Source: an uncultured Oscillospiraceae bacterium | Lineage (GTDB): Bacteria > Bacillota > Clostridia > Oscillospirales > Acutalibacteraceae | Direction: 5' to 3' | NCBI GenBank assembly: GCA_900546265.1 | Contig: URCA01000003.1 | Span: forward strand, 85,162 to 149,161 | Length of the DNA: 64,000 nt | Shown here: in pieces, positions 34,627-43,296 of the stretch | Layout: each line of letters begins with the position of its first letter | Position numbering within the stretch: position 1 is the stretch's first letter | Notes under the pieces: generated by a model | The model's database searches: none | What the model was told of the DNA's origin: nothing | Seen by the model: the letters and a program-made list of their open reading frames with translations, nothing else | Program-made: the position numbers and the translations under genes

Positions 34627-35862
34627 TCAGAGATTTTGACGAATAATACGAGTAATGATCCCCATCGCTACTCCGCGCTCTTCATCAATACTGGTAACGA
34701 CAAAGCTGACGTCGTCCTTCTTTCCGGGACGGCGGCGGTCGTAGCAGGAATGGGCGATAGCGTTGACGCCGTTGGTAAGCCGGATATACACCACGCCCTT
34801 GTGGACGTCGGTAACCGTGCCGGCGTATTTGCTTTGAATCCGGCACAGGCGGAGATTGTCCTGCCGGGCGTCGGATACACTGCGCAGATCCGCCTTGATG
34901 GAAATATGCTCAATATCCTCCCGGTTGACACTGAGAACACGCACCAGCACCTGATCGCCTACCGAAAAGCGGTCTCGGGCGTCGCCGATCCAGTCCCAGG
35001 ATAAATCGCGTGCCATAACAGAGCACTCCACACCGAACGCTTCAATGCGGATGGCTTTTTCGGCGGTGGCGATGATCCTGGCCTGAATAATCCGGCCATC
35101 ATAAATGCGGTACTCTCCGGCATCATCGGTGTCCATATAGAAGGTTTTGCGCTTTTTCAGCATAGCTTCCTTGCGGCTGGCAACAACACTGCGCGTCTTG
35201 GAATCAATCCCCTTGACGACGAAATCGATCTCCGCCCCCAGCATACGGCTGAGCAGCTTATGCTGGCGGACAATCATGGCGTTGTAGGCATCCCCTGTGA
35301 GGTTGTTCTGGTATCCCATCACCATCTCCTTGAGTGGAATAACGACGCGAAAGCCTTTATATTCCACGATGGCGATAGTCTTCCCGCTGTCCGTCTGCTC
35401 CAGGCCGCCGAGCGTCCCGGTCAGTATCCTGCGGGTGCGGTAGGCGTTGTGGATTTCATGCCAGGCAATATCCGCAAGGCTTTCTTCGGTATCGACGTCA
35501 GCCCCCGCCTCCAGCGTCAGAATCGGCGCCGGACGCAGTGGTGCGGGATCTGATTTTGAAACAGCGGCCCCAGCTGCCGGCTCTTCGGAAGCGACTGGAT
35601 CCGTTTCCTCCGGCGGTGCGGTCTCCGGTGCATCAGCGAGGGGTACGCTGCCGGCCTCCTCAACAGCCGTTTTCTTGCGGCGGGTGCGCTTGGGCTTTGG
35701 AGCTTCTACAGCTTCAGCGGACGCTTCCTCGGGGATTTCTGAAACCGGAACCTGCGCGGCGTCTGTTTGTTCATCCATTTCCTCCGTTTCAGCGGCTAAA
35801 ATCTCAGGATGTACCGTTAATTCCTCAGCCGCATCCAAATTTTCTGTGTTCTTTTTTGGCAT
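34627..35862 (-). CDS. S1-like RNA/DNA-binding protein with acidic tail
   Basis: A 411-residue protein. Residues 1-125 are disordered, rich in Glu, Ala and Pro with one basic patch KPKRTRRKK. From about 130 onward there are beta-rich OB/S1-like segments: RILTGTLGGLEQ, RIIQARIIATAEKAIRIEAF and GTVTDVHKGVVYIRL. The block FSVGDQVLVRVLSVN is a typical S1 motif. It lies 16 bases after the VirD4 gene in the transfer operon. A nucleic-acid-binding role in transfer is inferred. Confidence 0.7.
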   Translation of the reverse strand: MPKKNTENLDAAEELTVHPEILAAETEEMDEQTDAAQVPVSEIPEEASAEAVEAPKPKRTRRKKTAVEEAGSVPLADAPETAPPEETDPVASEEPAAGAAVSKSDPAPLRPAPILTLEAGADVDTEESLADIAWHEIHNAYRTRRILTGTLGGLEQTDSGKTIAIVEYKGFRVVIPLKEMVMGYQNNLTGDAYNAMIVRQHKLLSRMLGAEIDFVVKGIDSKTRSVVASRKEAMLKKRKTFYMDTDDAGEYRIYDGRIIQARIIATAEKAIRIEAFGVECSVMARDLSWDWIGDARDRFSVGDQVLVRVLSVNREDIEHISIKADLRSVSDARQDNLRLCRIQSKYAGTVTDVHKGVVYIRLTNGVNAIAHSCYDRRRPGKKDDVSFVVTSIDEERGVAMGIITRIIRQNL

Positions 35863-35878
35863 AGGTTACCTCCTTCGG

Positions 35879-37783
35879 TTAATGGTCGGACGACATGATA
35901 TCGTCCTTGGTTGCCGGAATAACGCCCGGCTGGGATTTCTGCGCATCCGGCGGTTTTGGTTTCCGGCCGGTGCGTTTTCTGGGCTTTGGCGGAACGCTCA
36001 CCTCCTCTCGCGGGAATTTGCTCCACTCCGGAATATGGGTGGAAGCCTTGCAGGGGTGAAGTTTGGAGGCCTCCGGATGTTGGGTGTAGTCCATCTTATC
36101 CACCTTCAAAATCTTCCGCCCGCGGATTATCACCAGCGCCTGGGATACAGGGAGCCGCAGAACTTCGTCCATCGTCAGCAGCTTGCGCCGTCCGACGCCG
36201 CTGGTTTCCCGGTACTCCGGCACATAATTGCTCACCCGCCATGTGCCAAGCTGCTTGGCCTTGCTCTGCACATGGACGGACACTTCGCCGGACCGCTCGC
36301 TGATATATTCAGCGGTCAGCGGATCGGAACAGCCGAGAAAATACTGGATGTCGCAGTTTCCCAAAATCTCCTGCCACTGGTTGTAGGGATAGCGGTTCTG
36401 AAGGCCTGCTAAATTCTGAAACACGCAGGACATGGAGATATTGCGGGAACGAATGACGCTGATTTTACGGGACAAATCGGGAATGACCCCGCAGGCAGTC
36501 AGCTCTTCGCCCAGTACATGCACCGGAACCTTCAGTTTGCCGCCCGGACAGTTTTTGTCGGCATACCGGACCAGCTTGATGAAGGCAAAGGAGAGAAACA
36601 ACGATGAAAGAAAGTCAAATGTGCTGTCCTGATCGGAATTGACGACGTAATAGGCGCAGGGCTTTTGCCCCGGCAGCTCCAGATCGATTTCATCAAAATT
36701 CGTGATATTGCAGATCTTCTTGTTTTGGAAAACCTGCAGCCGGCTCCCGAGACCGATAATAACGCCGCTGCGCACCGTATCGGACGCCTGCTTGAAAATT
36801 GCATAGGGCGCTTTGGCCGGATGGGTGGAAGGCAGCAGGTCGAACAGGCTGCTCAGTTCCTTTTCCGATGTGTGCGTAATCAGCTTGTAGACCTCTTCCA
36901 TGGTTTTCCGTCCCTCCGGGTATCCCTGTTCCACATACAAAACCAAAGCCTTGAGGAGATTCATTTCTGCGCTGTCCCAGAAGTGATCGCCCCGCTCGCT
37001 GCCGGTATTTTTAATAATGACGTCACAAAAGAGCTGTGCCATCAGTTCGTCGCCTTCGATTTCCGAAAGGCAGGCCCAGGAGTCCGAATTTTCCGGCGAC
37101 ACCAGATTGAAAACGCGGACAGTATATTCCTTGTCCCGCAAATACTGGCTGGTCGTTTCATACAGTTCGGATTTGGGATCGCAGATAATCAACGATTCAC
37201 CCTGCGCTGCTGCCTGGAGGATACGGTTGATGCAGTAGGCTCTGGTTTTCATCGAGCCGCTGGCGCCGTATACGGCGATATTCCGGTTGAGCCTGCTGTT
37301 CTCCGGCACGCACACATACTTGCCGTTTAACGTACCCAGTATGGTGCCGGTGTGCTTTTTCAGGCTGGAGGTCAAATCCAGCACTTCCTCTGCTTCCTTT
37401 TCGGACATAAAGCCGGATGTGCCGTAAGTGCCCTTCTTGGAATAGATGAAATTCCGGTCCTTGTCATATTCGCCTGTATCCCCATAGCCCATCCGCATCA
37501 CCATAACAATGAGCAGAGCCAGCACGCCGACGCAAATGAGTGCGCCGATAATCCCATACGGGAAAGTGAACATGGCCTCAAAGCAGGCATCCAAAGAAAA
37601 GGACGGCATTTCCGGTGACGTCCCGCCTCCGGGTGTGCCGCCCGCGGCCTGCCATTCCCTGTAGTTGCGGATAAACTGCGCGATGTACCCGCCGCCGTAG
37701 AGCAGGGCGAAAAGAAGCGGCGGCAGTCCGAAGAGAATCGAAAACAGTCTTTTGCGTCTTATATGCAAAACCTCCTTTCCCAT
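35879..37783 (-). CDS. VirD4-like coupling protein (CD1115 type)
   Basis: A 634-residue conjugative coupling ATPase. Two membrane helices near residues 12-35 and 70-90 lead into the ATPase domain: Walker A YGASGSMKTR near residue 171, followed by SLIICDPKSELYE. VLGEELTACG near residue 427 is the degenerate Walker B typical of this Clostridial type. It brings the relaxase-DNA complex to the secretion channel. The ATG at 37783 has no ribosome site ahead; AAGGAGG lies just inside, so translation may begin at a TTG or ATA a few codons later. It overlaps the upstream gene by 25 bases. Confidence 0.85.
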   Translation of the reverse strand: MGKEVLHIRRKRLFSILFGLPPLLFALLYGGGYIAQFIRNYREWQAAGGTPGGGTSPEMPSFSLDACFEAMFTFPYGIIGALICVGVLALLIVMVMRMGYGDTGEYDKDRNFIYSKKGTYGTSGFMSEKEAEEVLDLTSSLKKHTGTILGTLNGKYVCVPENSRLNRNIAVYGASGSMKTRAYCINRILQAAAQGESLIICDPKSELYETTSQYLRDKEYTVRVFNLVSPENSDSWACLSEIEGDELMAQLFCDVIIKNTGSERGDHFWDSAEMNLLKALVLYVEQGYPEGRKTMEEVYKLITHTSEKELSSLFDLLPSTHPAKAPYAIFKQASDTVRSGVIIGLGSRLQVFQNKKICNITNFDEIDLELPGQKPCAYYVVNSDQDSTFDFLSSLFLSFAFIKLVRYADKNCPGGKLKVPVHVLGEELTACGVIPDLSRKISVIRSRNISMSCVFQNLAGLQNRYPYNQWQEILGNCDIQYFLGCSDPLTAEYISERSGEVSVHVQSKAKQLGTWRVSNYVPEYRETSGVGRRKLLTMDEVLRLPVSQALVIIRGRKILKVDKMDYTQHPEASKLHPCKASTHIPEWSKFPREEVSVPPKPRKRTGRKPKPPDAQKSQPGVIPATKDDIMSSDH

Positions 37784-38880
37784 TTTTCAAAATCGATGGT
37801 TTGAAACCGTACCTGCTCCCCGCAGCAGCGGCAGAGAGCTTCCGCCTGAAAATCAAAACAGATAAGCGTGCCGGCTTTATTCTGGAGCCGGAGCGCCGTG
37901 TCAAACCGCTTGATGCGGGGCAGGTCGCAGGTGTAGGCGAAAAGGACGGGACGGCCGCTGCCGTCGATGGCGTCGTTTTCTACGGGAAGCCCTTCGTCCT
38001 TTTCCCACAGATCCGTCAGCAGGAGGGCTTCCAGCCTTTCGGACAGTTCTGCGCTGCACAGCATCCGCAGCAGCTTTTCGCCCCTGCGGTCGTTGGTAAG
38101 GTAATGAAAATGCTCATAACTGCCGTCAAGGAGAAAATACTGCTTGCCGCCGTCTCCGGTAAGAATAGCCGCCGCCAGCTCCATACCGTCTCCCAAAAGC
38201 AGGCCCTTTACAGATTCCGGTTCGTATTGCTCCGGCAGACGTTCCCGGCAAAGGATGGTCTGCATCAGAGCCTTTGTACGCATTTCCGCCCGGTACTGCC
38301 ATTTCATCAGAGAGCCGCCCAGGTTATATACCACAAAAACAGCGTTTTCTGTCAGCAGGACACCGACCGAACGGGCGCCTTTGATTTTGACGAATACCGT
38401 GCCCAGTTCCTTGATCTCGCGGGAATTGTAGAAAGCGGGAGCTGTGATGGAAAGCCCTGCACTTTCGGCCCACACAGGAGAAAAAATTTCGGGCTTCTCA
38501 TCCCGGTAGACCGCTGCGCCCGCGTTCTGCATGGTGACGGTGGACTCGGCAATGCGATGAAGGCGCAAACGGCGGGCGGCCTCACTTTTGATGTGGTTCG
38601 TTTCCGCCGCGCCGGTCAGGAATGGGAAAAACCGTTCCGGCCGGTCGGCTATGAGAAGTTCCTTTGCCTTTGCCGTCAGGCGGTATCCGCGCAGCCCGTC
38701 CTTGTAAAAGGTGCGGAGGAGGCGTTTTCGTTTTAGCTCCTTCACAACATTTTCCTTGTAATAGTCTCCACCGGGCAGACGGGAAAGCTGACCGGCCGGA
38801 AGTTCGCCGGATATGGCGATAAGCTCCAGAAAACGATAGCCCGCCGTGTGTCTGCCGGGAAGTATTTGCGGGGATGGAAT
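37759..38880 (-). CDS. Conserved transfer-region protein, probable ATT start
   Basis: The frame is convincing from RHTAGYRFLELIAISGELPA onward, a winged-helix-like start also seen in homologues I remember from such elements, and continues to 37759. No ATG, GTG or TTG lies before this conserved part. An ATT at 38880 has GGGAGG 8 bases ahead, giving 373 residues; a GTG at 38745 would lack about 45 conserved residues and has no ribosome site. A later region resembles a restriction-endonuclease-like beta core, but I make no functional call. It overlaps the VirD4 gene. Confidence 0.65.
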   Translation of the reverse strand: MPSPQILPGRHTAGYRFLELIAISGELPAGQLSRLPGGDYYKENVVKELKRKRLLRTFYKDGLRGYRLTAKAKELLIADRPERFFPFLTGAAETNHIKSEAARRLRLHRIAESTVTMQNAGAAVYRDEKPEIFSPVWAESAGLSITAPAFYNSREIKELGTVFVKIKGARSVGVLLTENAVFVVYNLGGSLMKWQYRAEMRTKALMQTILCRERLPEQYEPESVKGLLLGDGMELAAAILTGDGGKQYFLLDGSYEHFHYLTNDRRGEKLLRMLCSAELSERLEALLLTDLWEKDEGLPVENDAIDGSGRPVLFAYTCDLPRIKRFDTALRLQNKAGTLICFDFQAEALCRCCGEQVRFQTIDFEKWERRFCI

Positions 38881-38898
38881 AGCGGACGCCTCCCTTCA

Positions 38899-38931
38899 TA
38901 AAAATTACCCAGTTACGATTGACCTGGGTAA
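38899..38931 (-). terminator. Terminator after the DUF6100-like gene
   Basis: TTACCCAG (38905-38912) pairs with CTGGGTAA (38924-38931), with TTTTT on the minus strand. It breaks the transfer operon into two transcripts. Confidence 0.7.
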
Positions 38932-39020
38932 AAATCTGTTTTCGGCTTGCCGGCTGGATGGGGCAAAGCCGTATTTTTCATGCCGATTTCCCGCGTCCCG
39001 TTTGGAAGCCCCGGAAAACG

Positions 39021-39683
39021 CTAAAAATCGGATATCGATTTCAGGCGGTTTTCACGCTCTGCGATCCATTCAAAAAAGCGTTCCTTTCCCATAACGGAGA
39101 TGCAGGTACAATCCTGTTCGCCCAGTTCCGTCGTGTTGTAGGCGTCGCATAAAAGGCCGCTGTCATCCTCCATGACGAAAGCGGCAATCACATCCAGCAG
39201 CTGCTTTAATTCCAGATTGTCGTAATCCCTTACCCGTGATAAGGGAAGCTCTTTGCTGTAAATATGGGAAAAGCAAATCACACAATGCTGAAACTTCGGC
39301 AGCTCATGGCTGTCCGCGTATTGGCTCAGGGTGAAGTACAGCGGATCCGTCAGAAACTCTGAATTTTTCCGTCCCTTCCGCCTGGGCATCAGGCGGGGAA
39401 GAAAGATGTTCAGTACACCGTCTTTTTCAGAAATCCGAATGCCCTGTACGACGCCGGCAGAAGTAAGATACTCCGACTTTTTCATGTTCGTACTGCCATA
39501 CAGCAGATGCCGCATCTTACAGGCAATCAATTCGCTGTGAAGCGCGGCGTCGGTTGAAAGCATCCCGTAATTGTCCGGGTATCGCTCTATATCCGTATTG
39601 TTCATCGCGCACAGCGTATTGGACAGCTTGGAGATATCCGCAAGCAGGCTGTTTATGTATTTTGAAATATGTGCTCGGTTCAA
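39021..39683 (-). CDS. Conserved mobile-element protein (DUF6100-like)
   Basis: A 220-residue protein starting with TTG at 39683 after GGAGGAACTTTA, overlapping the stop of the preceding gene. The first 45 residues are helical (SKYINSLLADISKLSNTL), then a beta-rich middle with LPRLMPRRKGRK. I associate it with the DUF6100 family of conjugative elements. Function unknown. Confidence 0.6.
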   Translation of the reverse strand: MNRAHISKYINSLLADISKLSNTLCAMNNTDIERYPDNYGMLSTDAALHSELIACKMRHLLYGSTNMKKSEYLTSAGVVQGIRISEKDGVLNIFLPRLMPRRKGRKNSEFLTDPLYFTLSQYADSHELPKFQHCVICFSHIYSKELPLSRVRDYDNLELKQLLDVIAAFVMEDDSGLLCDAYNTTELGEQDCTCISVMGKERFFEWIAERENRLKSISDF

Positions 39684-40219
39684 TAAAGTTCCTCCTGTTT
39701 CTGCTTAAAATACTGAATTTCGCCCGTGTCTGTTACCGTGCAGAAAGCGGCGGAACCAGAGACACGGAGCCGGGCAATCTGCTCCGCGTCCTCGACAATA
39801 AAAATCCGTCTGCCGTCCTCTTCGCCGGACTGAGAGAGCGCGTGTTCAATCAGCGCCTCCTTATCCGGCGGGACACAGATGATTTCATAGGTTTCACCGT
39901 CTGCAAAAAAGATGATTTTTGTCGGGAAGTCATCGGGGGAATGGTATTCCGCCCGATCTGCGAAATCTGCCAGCACCCACAGGGCGGCCAGCATCTCCCT
40001 GTCAACCTCCAAATCGGGGCTGTCGCAGAAGATGTCGGCCGGCTGGTCGTAAAAAATCCGCCCTTGCTTTGTCAAATAGAAAAGCAGGTTATCCATCACC
40101 GCCTTGTCTTTGTCGGGATAAAGCCGATATATCTGTTCGTGTCGGATGCAGTGATAATTGGATATGTCCCGCAGCAGGCTGGCGGCCTCCTTGCCGTAAA
40201 GCTGTTCTCTGGTTTTCAT
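39680..40219 (-). CDS. Conserved mobile-element protein (DUF5697-like)
   Basis: A 179-residue protein starting MKTREQLYGKEAASLL. The N-terminal half resembles a winged helix (HEQIYRLYPDKDKAVMDNLLFYLTKQGRI), and the C-terminal half is a mixed alpha/beta domain. It looks like the DUF5697 proteins found in Firmicute conjugative elements. It overlaps the following gene and has a copy of the dispersed motif in its leader, so it may be a regulator. Confidence 0.6.
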   Translation of the reverse strand: MKTREQLYGKEAASLLRDISNYHCIRHEQIYRLYPDKDKAVMDNLLFYLTKQGRIFYDQPADIFCDSPDLEVDREMLAALWVLADFADRAEYHSPDDFPTKIIFFADGETYEIICVPPDKEALIEHALSQSGEEDGRRIFIVEDAEQIARLRVSGSAAFCTVTDTGEIQYFKQKQEELY

Positions 40220-40236
40220 TGTTCCACATCTCCTTC

Positions 40237-40294
40237 AATGCGTATTAAATCTGTAAAAAAGTCGTATACGGGCGGCTAATGCGTATTCCGGCCG
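40237..40294. repeat. Dispersed motif, copy 3 (two units)
   Basis: On the minus strand TACAGATTTAATACGCATTG lies just before a ribosome site, and CTTAATACGGCCGGAATACG about 40 bases upstream is a second, looser unit. Plus-strand orientation of the core is opposite to copies 1 and 2. Confidence 0.45.
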
Positions 40295-40296
40295 TA

Positions 40297-43287
40297 TTAA
40301 GTCGGCACTGTTGCCTGCTGAAGTTTGTGCTGTTCTACCAGCTCCTGCAGCTCACGGCGGTCGGTGGTGATCAGGGACTTTTCCAGATCGCTGCACTTAA
40401 ACTCCACCGTGATATTGTTGTTGTTCGAGCTGATAAGCCCGTTTCCTCTCTCAAAGTGGGTAATCTCCATCACTTCGGCTTCAGAAAGGTGCAGGACGTC
40501 CTGCACCCGCTGAGCCTCTTCGTCTTCCAGATTGAGCACAACTTTGGTCTTGCAGTTGTTGATGATGCCTTTCCCGTATTTCCCGCCTTCCAGCGCGAAA
40601 AAGTCGTTCAGATCCTGGGTGGCGCAAATTGCGCTACCGCCATACCCCCGAATGATTTTGAAAATCTCCAGCACATACTCGGCGGCCAGGCTGTTTCCGC
40701 CCCCGCCGATGAGCTGCCAGCATTCGTCGATAAAGATAGCCTTTTCCATCGTCCGGTTTTCCTTTGCTTTATCCCAAACGAAATCGACCGCCACGAACAT
40801 ACCGGCGGTCAGCAGGTCACCGCTCAGTTCCGATATATCCAGCACCGTGTACTTATTGGACAAATCCACATTGGTCTGCTGATTGAAAGAACGGGCCGAG
40901 CCGTGGACAAGACGGTTTAAGATATTTGCCAGCCGTTTGGTCTCCGGGGAAGACACCAGCACCTCATATAAATCGCCCAGTATAGGCATCTCCCTATACT
41001 GGCCCGGATTTTTCGGATCGTCCAGCGATGTGTTATCGTGGGTGATGCCCTTTTTGTTGTATGTCTTAATCATCGCCTCGTCTAAAAGCTGACGTTCTTC
41101 GTGATTCATATCCGGTATCAAAAGGGAAAAGAAGATGTGCAGCTGCTGGATTTTGGACGCCAGCGCCGACTTTTCCAAGGCGCCGCCTTCCAGTAGTTCG
41201 TCCACCGATGTATCAGCCGGCCGAATCTCCATGACATTGATGCAATTTTTTGACGCCGGACTGATTTGAATGAACTCGCCGCCGATGTTTTTGCAGGCTC
41301 GGTGAAACTCATGGCCCTTGAGAGGCGCGACGATAAACACCTGGATACCCTTGCGCCGCATCCGCAGCGCCATGAGCTGCATGGTAAAGGTTTTTCCCGC
41401 GCCGCTGGTTCCCAGGATCGCCATGTTCGCGTTCTTGTAGACCTTGGAATTGAAAATATCCACGATGACGAGGGAATTGTTGATTTTGTTTGTCCCGAGC
41501 AGGATACCGTTGTCATCGCACAGCTCGAAAGCCGTGAATGGGTAGCAGCTTGCGGCGCCGGCCGTCAGCACGTTGCGCTTGGAGCGCCCAAACAGATGCT
41601 TTTCCAAACTGGTGAGCGGCAGCGCCGACAAAAAAGCCTGCTCTTCCCGAAAAGAGCAGGCGCTCACCGCTAAATCCTGAGAGACCAGCAGCTTTTTCAT
41701 TTCCCTTTCGCGCCAGGCCAAGTCCTCTGGCGTTTCGGCGGTGATGGTAATTAGGATATTCATGTAGTAAAAGTCCTCGTTATTAGCAAGGCCGTCTTTG
41801 AGAAAGTAACCACTGCGGATCGCCCCATCCAAGTCATCAAAATCAGTGTTAGTATCGCTCGTTTCTTTAATTTTGGAACGGTTGATCCGCAGCTGCTGGC
41901 CCAGCTTATGCACCATACGTTCTTTGGGCTGCTTTGCCAAATACAGATCGATGTCGATGCCGTCGCCTGCGTTCACCAGCAGGCTTAACCATCCAGCCGT
42001 AACACGGGATTTATACCCGTCAGACGGAATCAGCAGATACGAATGGTACAGCCCGTCGATGCAGATGTATTTTGCGTGAGTGAAATCAATGGTTTTCGGT
42101 GCAAAAAATTCGGTGCAAGGGATAGCGTCGGTATTCTTGCCCTGTTCCACATACCGAGATACAATATCCTGTACGCGAGCAGGCAGCGGAATATCCGAGC
42201 TTTCCTGCCGGCAAAGAATGTTATACAGCACATCCACCGTGAACTCGTCCTCGTTTTCCGGCATCAGCACTTCGTTCCCGCACTGCTTCAGATAATTGAC
42301 CGCAGTACGGGCCACCACCTGCAAGGTGGATACCGCATCCGCCTCCTCATCGCCGCCGTGGCGCCCGAATGCTTCATATTCAAAGATAACGAAAAATCGG
42401 CGGGTCGTCGCTTCGCGGGAACCGATGCGCCCCACCAGCTTCAGGTAATCCTCCTGGAGCATATGACAGTGGGGGTCTGTCTCCCGTTCCATCTCCCTGC
42501 GCACGATTTCCGTATGCTTGTTGATATCCGCACGCTTTGTCAGCACCTTAAACTGGATTTTGACAGGGCTGATTTTAAGATAGCTGATAAAGGAATAAAT
42601 AATGCTGCGCTGCTCTCTGGCGCTGCGCAGCAGGAAATTGATCGGCTCCACTTCAAGAACCTTGACGTACCGGTGGTCTTTGGTGTAGATAATGCCGTTT
42701 TCAATCTTTTCAATGGGAAGATAGGCAGCCACCGGATTCAAAAATTCTGGTTCGGACTGCAGTCGGCGTGGCCGCGCCCTTTCTTTCCGTTGTTTTTGTT
42801 CCTTTGGTGCGGTTTCCCTGGCCGGTTTTTCTTTTTTTGTTTTAGCCGACCGTTTCCGGATAACCCCCATAATCTCAGCCATCATGGACGGCTCCTTATC
42901 CTCAGTCTTCTTTTCTTCACAAGCCGCTTTCTTAACCGCCTTCTCTTTTTTCACCGGCTTTGCGGGCGCTTCCTTTTCAGAAACGACACCTACCATGCGC
43001 CGGTTTTTCAGCCATTTGAAGAAAGCAAAGATAAAGGACGACAAACACTCGCCCGATACACCAAATAGCCCAAGTAATGCAAGGGGGAGGGCGGTCAGGC
43101 ACAAAACAATGATCCGCGTCGTCAGCGGTATATTCAGCAGAAAGACCGGCAAGCCTGCCCCTATGGCAAGGACGCCGGCCTCGATTGCGTTGCGTAACTT
43201 AAAAAGCCCGCCGAACAGGGTAGAACCCTCAATGAAATTCGGCGGGATCGTATAGGTTTCAAATTCAGAATCTTTTTGCTTGCTCAT
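40297..43287 (-). CDS. PrgI-VirB4 fusion, conjugation ATPase (CD1110 type)
   Basis: A 996-residue protein. Residues 1-100 are PrgI-like: YTIPPNFIEG then two membrane helices and FAFFKWLKNRRM. A basic Lys/Ala/Glu linker of about 70 residues follows. The VirB4 part has Walker A LGTSGAGKTF near residue 624 and Walker B AIFIDECWQL near 849. VirB4 powers assembly of the type IV secretion channel. In many Gram-positive elements PrgI is a separate gene, so the fusion fixes both at the membrane. The gene lies 9 bases after a C39-peptidase transfer protein. Confidence 0.9.
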   Translation of the reverse strand: MSKQKDSEFETYTIPPNFIEGSTLFGGLFKLRNAIEAGVLAIGAGLPVFLLNIPLTTRIIVLCLTALPLALLGLFGVSGECLSSFIFAFFKWLKNRRMVGVVSEKEAPAKPVKKEKAVKKAACEEKKTEDKEPSMMAEIMGVIRKRSAKTKKEKPARETAPKEQKQRKERARPRRLQSEPEFLNPVAAYLPIEKIENGIIYTKDHRYVKVLEVEPINFLLRSAREQRSIIYSFISYLKISPVKIQFKVLTKRADINKHTEIVRREMERETDPHCHMLQEDYLKLVGRIGSREATTRRFFVIFEYEAFGRHGGDEEADAVSTLQVVARTAVNYLKQCGNEVLMPENEDEFTVDVLYNILCRQESSDIPLPARVQDIVSRYVEQGKNTDAIPCTEFFAPKTIDFTHAKYICIDGLYHSYLLIPSDGYKSRVTAGWLSLLVNAGDGIDIDLYLAKQPKERMVHKLGQQLRINRSKIKETSDTNTDFDDLDGAIRSGYFLKDGLANNEDFYYMNILITITAETPEDLAWREREMKKLLVSQDLAVSACSFREEQAFLSALPLTSLEKHLFGRSKRNVLTAGAASCYPFTAFELCDDNGILLGTNKINNSLVIVDIFNSKVYKNANMAILGTSGAGKTFTMQLMALRMRRKGIQVFIVAPLKGHEFHRACKNIGGEFIQISPASKNCINVMEIRPADTSVDELLEGGALEKSALASKIQQLHIFFSLLIPDMNHEERQLLDEAMIKTYNKKGITHDNTSLDDPKNPGQYREMPILGDLYEVLVSSPETKRLANILNRLVHGSARSFNQQTNVDLSNKYTVLDISELSGDLLTAGMFVAVDFVWDKAKENRTMEKAIFIDECWQLIGGGGNSLAAEYVLEIFKIIRGYGGSAICATQDLNDFFALEGGKYGKGIINNCKTKVVLNLEDEEAQRVQDVLHLSEAEVMEITHFERGNGLISSNNNNITVEFKCSDLEKSLITTDRRELQELVEQHKLQQATVPT

Positions 43288-43296
43288 CAATGCCTC

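Noticed and set aside
42043..43068. Plus-strand open frame of 341 codons
   Set aside because: Antisense to the VirB4 gene; no recognisable domain, no ribosome site.
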